Shown here: one piece after another, positions 61,715 to 64,000 of the stretch
Position numbering within the stretch: the first letter of the stretch is position 1
Layout of the letters: the number at the start of each line of letters is the position of its first letter
Assembly: GCA_964553925.1 (NCBI GenBank)
Contig: CAZKNR010000406.1
Span: 1-64,000, forward strand
Origin: DAISKN01 sp964553925
GTDB taxonomy: Bacteria; Acidobacteriota; Vicinamibacteria; Marinacidobacterales; SMYC01
DNA: 64,000 nucleotides
Reading direction: 5' to 3'
Translations under genes and position numbers: made by a program
Notes under the pieces: model-generated
The model's input: the letters and a program-made list of their open reading frames with translations, nothing else
Databases searched by the model: none
Told to the model about the DNA's origin: nothing

Positions 61715-63875
61715 GTCGCTCGAACCCGATCGCTTCGAGCTCTCTGAGGCGCGGCCCTACCGTTTCGCCTGGACCCGTCGCGGGTTTCTCGGAAGCGTCA
61801 GCGCTGGCTTCGTCCTCGCCTCGGCGTTCGATCCCGAGCGCGGTGAGGGGGCGGAGAAGGACGATCTCGGACCCGTCATCGGCGCTCGCCTCCACGTCGG
61901 TGAGGACGGCATCGTCACGGTGTTCTCGAGCAAAGTCGAGGTCGGACAGGGCTCCCGCGCTCAGCTCGGACAGGCGGCGGCGGAGGAGCTGCGGCTCCCC
62001 GTGGATCGCGTGCGCCTCGTTCTCGCCGACACGGATCGGGTTCCCGATGACGGCGGGACCTTCGGAAGCCGGACCACGGGATACACCGTTCCCGACGTGC
62101 GGAAGGCCGCGGCGGCCGCGCGCGAGGTGTTGATCGATCTCGCGGCGAAGAAGTGGAGCCTCGTCGATCCCAAGCCCGGCAGAATCGTCGCGCGAGACGG
62201 CGCCATCGTCGACCTAGAGACCGGCCGCCGGTGCTCTTTCGGAGAGCTCGCTCGCGCCCACGACGTCGAAGCCGCCTTCGCTTCTCGCGTGCCCGCGGAC
62301 ATCGAGCTCACGCCGGTGGAAGACTGGAAAGTCCTCGGCCGGACAGCGCTGAAACCCACGAGCCGCGATGTCGCGACCGGGGCACACCTCTATCCTTCGG
62401 ACATCATGCGGCCGGGGATGCTCCGGGGCGCGGTTCTGAGACCGCCCTCCTTCGGGGCGCGGCTTCTTACCGTCGACGAGAGCGCGGCCCGCGGGATCGA
62501 GGGTGTCGTGGTCACGCGCGACGGAGATTTCGTCGGCTGCGCCGCTCCCACTTCGTTCGACGCTCGGCTCGCGGTCGAAGCGCTTTCCAAGACGGCGAAG
62601 TGGACGGAGCCGTCGCATCCGTCCACCAAGGACCTGTTTCGCTACCTCGAGGCGAACGTCGATACGAAGGCGGAAGAGCGCCCGCAGTGGAACCGCGAGA
62701 CGGGATCCCTCGACGAGGCGCTCGCACGCGGGGTTACGAGGCTCGAGGCGAGGTATGAGATCTCGTACATCCAGCACGCTCCCATGGAGCCTCGGGCGGC
62801 GGTCGCGGAGTGGACGAACACGGGGCTAACGGTCTGGACGGGAACGCAGAGGCCCCATGGAGTTCGCGACGAGCTGATGAAAGCGTTCGAGCTTTCGGAA
62901 GACAAGGTCCGGGTCATCGTCCCCGACACCGGAGGCGGTTTCGGAGGCAAGCACACCGGGGAGGCCGCGGTCGAAGCGGCGAAGCTCGCCCGGGCCGCAG
63001 GACGACCCGTCTCGCTAAGGTGGACGCGCGAGGAAGAGTTCACCTGGGCTTACTTCCGGCCCGCGGCGTTGATCGAGGCCAAGGCGGGCCTCGACGCTTC
63101 CGGCTCCATCAGCGGCTGGGATTTCACCTGCTACAACGCGGGAGCCGCGGCTCTCCAGAGTCCGTACGATCTGAAGGATGTGCGGGAACGATACATCCCC
63201 GTGAAGGGGCCGCTCCGGCAGGGCTCGTACCGGGCGCTCGCCGCGACGGCGAACACTTTCGCGCGGGAGTCCTTCATGGAGGAGCTCGCCTCCGCCGCGG
63301 GAATCGATCCGCTCGAGTTTCGGCTCTCGCACTTGAAGGAGCCGCGCCTTCGAGGCGTTCTCGTGAAAGCGGCGGAGCGCTTCCGCTACCGGGATCGGCT
63401 CCTGGCGCTCGCGCCGAAAAACGGCAAGCGCGGAATCGGGATCGCCTGCGGAACGGAGAAAGGCTCGTACGTCGCCGCCTGCGTCGCGGTCAAGATTGAT
63501 CCCGCCCGCGGGAAGGTCGTGGTCGAGGAGATCGTCGAGGCCTACGAGTGCGGTGCCATCCAAAACCCGGGGAACCTCAGGGCCCAGGTCGAGGGCGGGA
63601 TCATCATGGGCCTCGGTGGGGCGCTCAAGGAGGAGATCCGCTTCGAGAACGGCCGGGTCATGAACCCGCGCTTCTCGATGTACCAGGTGCCGCGCACCCG
63701 GGACCTCGTCCCCATGGACGTGATCCTCGTCGACCGGCCGGATCTGCCTTCCGTCGGCTCGGGCGAGACTCCGATCATCGCCGTCGCTCCCGCGATCGCC
63801 GCCGCGGTATTCCACGCGACGGGAATTCGCATTCGGACGATGCCCGTAAGGAGCGACGCGCTCCGCTCGGTCTGA
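61698..63875 (+). CDS. Molybdopterin-binding large subunit, isoquinoline/aldehyde oxidoreductase type
   Basis: A 725-aa Mo-hydroxylase subunit. A twin-arginine signal (WTRRGFLGSVSAGFVLAS) precedes the two molybdenum-binding halves. Visible motifs are GEDGIVTVFSSKVEVGQGSR, TGGGFGGKHTGEAAVEAAKL and PLRQGSYRALAATANTFARE. The catalytic-type Glu is in SVGSGETPIIAVAP (E690). Overall order matches isoquinoline 1-oxidoreductase beta and membrane-associated aldehyde dehydrogenases. The enzyme is exported with its small subunit by hitch-hiking. No FAD subunit is nearby, as in two-subunit members. The substrate cannot be told. Confidence 0.9.
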   Translation: MKRTPESLEPDRFELSEARPYRFAWTRRGFLGSVSAGFVLASAFDPERGEGAEKDDLGPVIGARLHVGEDGIVTVFSSKVEVGQGSRAQLGQAAAEELRLPVDRVRLVLADTDRVPDDGGTFGSRTTGYTVPDVRKAAAAAREVLIDLAAKKWSLVDPKPGRIVARDGAIVDLETGRRCSFGELARAHDVEAAFASRVPADIELTPVEDWKVLGRTALKPTSRDVATGAHLYPSDIMRPGMLRGAVLRPPSFGARLLTVDESAARGIEGVVVTRDGDFVGCAAPTSFDARLAVEALSKTAKWTEPSHPSTKDLFRYLEANVDTKAEERPQWNRETGSLDEALARGVTRLEARYEISYIQHAPMEPRAAVAEWTNTGLTVWTGTQRPHGVRDELMKAFELSEDKVRVIVPDTGGGFGGKHTGEAAVEAAKLARAAGRPVSLRWTREEEFTWAYFRPAALIEAKAGLDASGSISGWDFTCYNAGAAALQSPYDLKDVRERYIPVKGPLRQGSYRALAATANTFARESFMEELASAAGIDPLEFRLSHLKEPRLRGVLVKAAERFRYRDRLLALAPKNGKRGIGIACGTEKGSYVAACVAVKIDPARGKVVVEEIVEAYECGAIQNPGNLRAQVEGGIIMGLGGALKEEIRFENGRVMNPRFSMYQVPRTRDLVPMDVILVDRPDLPSVGSGETPIIAVAPAIAAAVFHATGIRIRTMPVRSDALRSV

Positions 63876-63881
63876 AGCGCG

Positions 63882-64000
63882 TCAGATCTCGAGAAGATCT
63901 CTCGCGACTACGATCTCGCCAACGAAGTGCTTCTTCGCGGCGGAGAGCCAATCCGCCTCGGTGACGAGGAGGTCGTCCGAGGGCACGAGGTGGGACAGCA
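63882..64000 (-). CDS. 3' end of an unidentified gene at the window edge
   Basis: The minus strand is open from the edge to TGA at 63882-63884 and reads LSHLVPSDDLLVTEADWLSA, then KKHFVGEIVVARDLLEI. The codon pattern looks genuine and the stop sits six bases from the convergent Mo-subunit stop. No family is recognised from 39 residues. Confidence 0.5.
   Translation of the reverse strand, partial: LSHLVPSDDLLVTEADWLSAAKKHFVGEIVVARDLLEI

Overview
The window is high-GC DNA from a Gram-negative (diderm) bacterium. It encodes Omp85-type outer-membrane proteins, lipoproteins, Tat-exported enzymes and periplasmic c-type cytochromes. The mix of a remnant of an ADOP-type permease, DUF4384 and PEGA proteins, a giant secreted RHS protein and a DUF3604/PHP lipoprotein fits Acidobacteriota or a relative best. 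That placement is inferred from gene content only. No rRNA, tRNA or CRISPR was recognised.

Left edge (1-1533): a RES/Xre toxin-antitoxin pair, cut by the window start, beside the decayed 3' end of a tyrosine recombinase. Next (2007-11221) is a run of mostly single genes: amidase, exported kinase-like protein, ThuA-like protein, PHP lipoprotein, B12-binding radical SAM protein, nitroreductase, and a TPR protein behind a sigma-54-like promoter. Several decayed fragments follow (11226-13241).

Region 13550-24202 is a polymorphic-toxin locus. It holds a secreted protein with ten tandem 25-residue repeats, a glycine-rich secreted protein, a 2486-residue RHS protein tipped with an HExxH metallopeptidase-like domain, and a small exported candidate immunity protein. 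After an FN3-like fragment come a PAP2/haloperoxidase-like protein, a Tat-exported metallophosphoesterase with a cytochrome c, and a Phd/RelE-type toxin-antitoxin pair.

One gene family is scattered through the window on the minus strand: a single-chain fusion of a TamB-like translocation module to an Omp85 (BamA/TamA-like) barrel. One copy is intact (48579-54779, 2066 aa). One is truncated and frameshifted (29403-33116). Two are 3' remnants (12178-13241 and 28579-28697).

Region 34442-46783 looks like one functional locus: a membrane protein, a tubulin-like GTPase, a zinc-ribbon/TM/TPR protein, a secreted protein of unknown function, a secreted caspase-like peptidase and a DUF4384 protein, probably one operon. 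It is followed by a PEGA-type Ser/Thr kinase, a GAF-AAA+-Fis sigma-54 activator, and a small beta-barrel gene behind a near-consensus sigma-54 promoter. This locus and the TamB-Omp85 fusion are the best candidates for undescribed biology.

Right edge (54915-63875): a quinohemoprotein amine dehydrogenase operon (alpha, radical-SAM maturase, gamma, beta), a DUF457 membrane hydrolase, a Uma2 nuclease, and a two-gene xanthine-oxidase-family molybdenum enzyme. The 3' end of an unidentified gene reaches the window edge.
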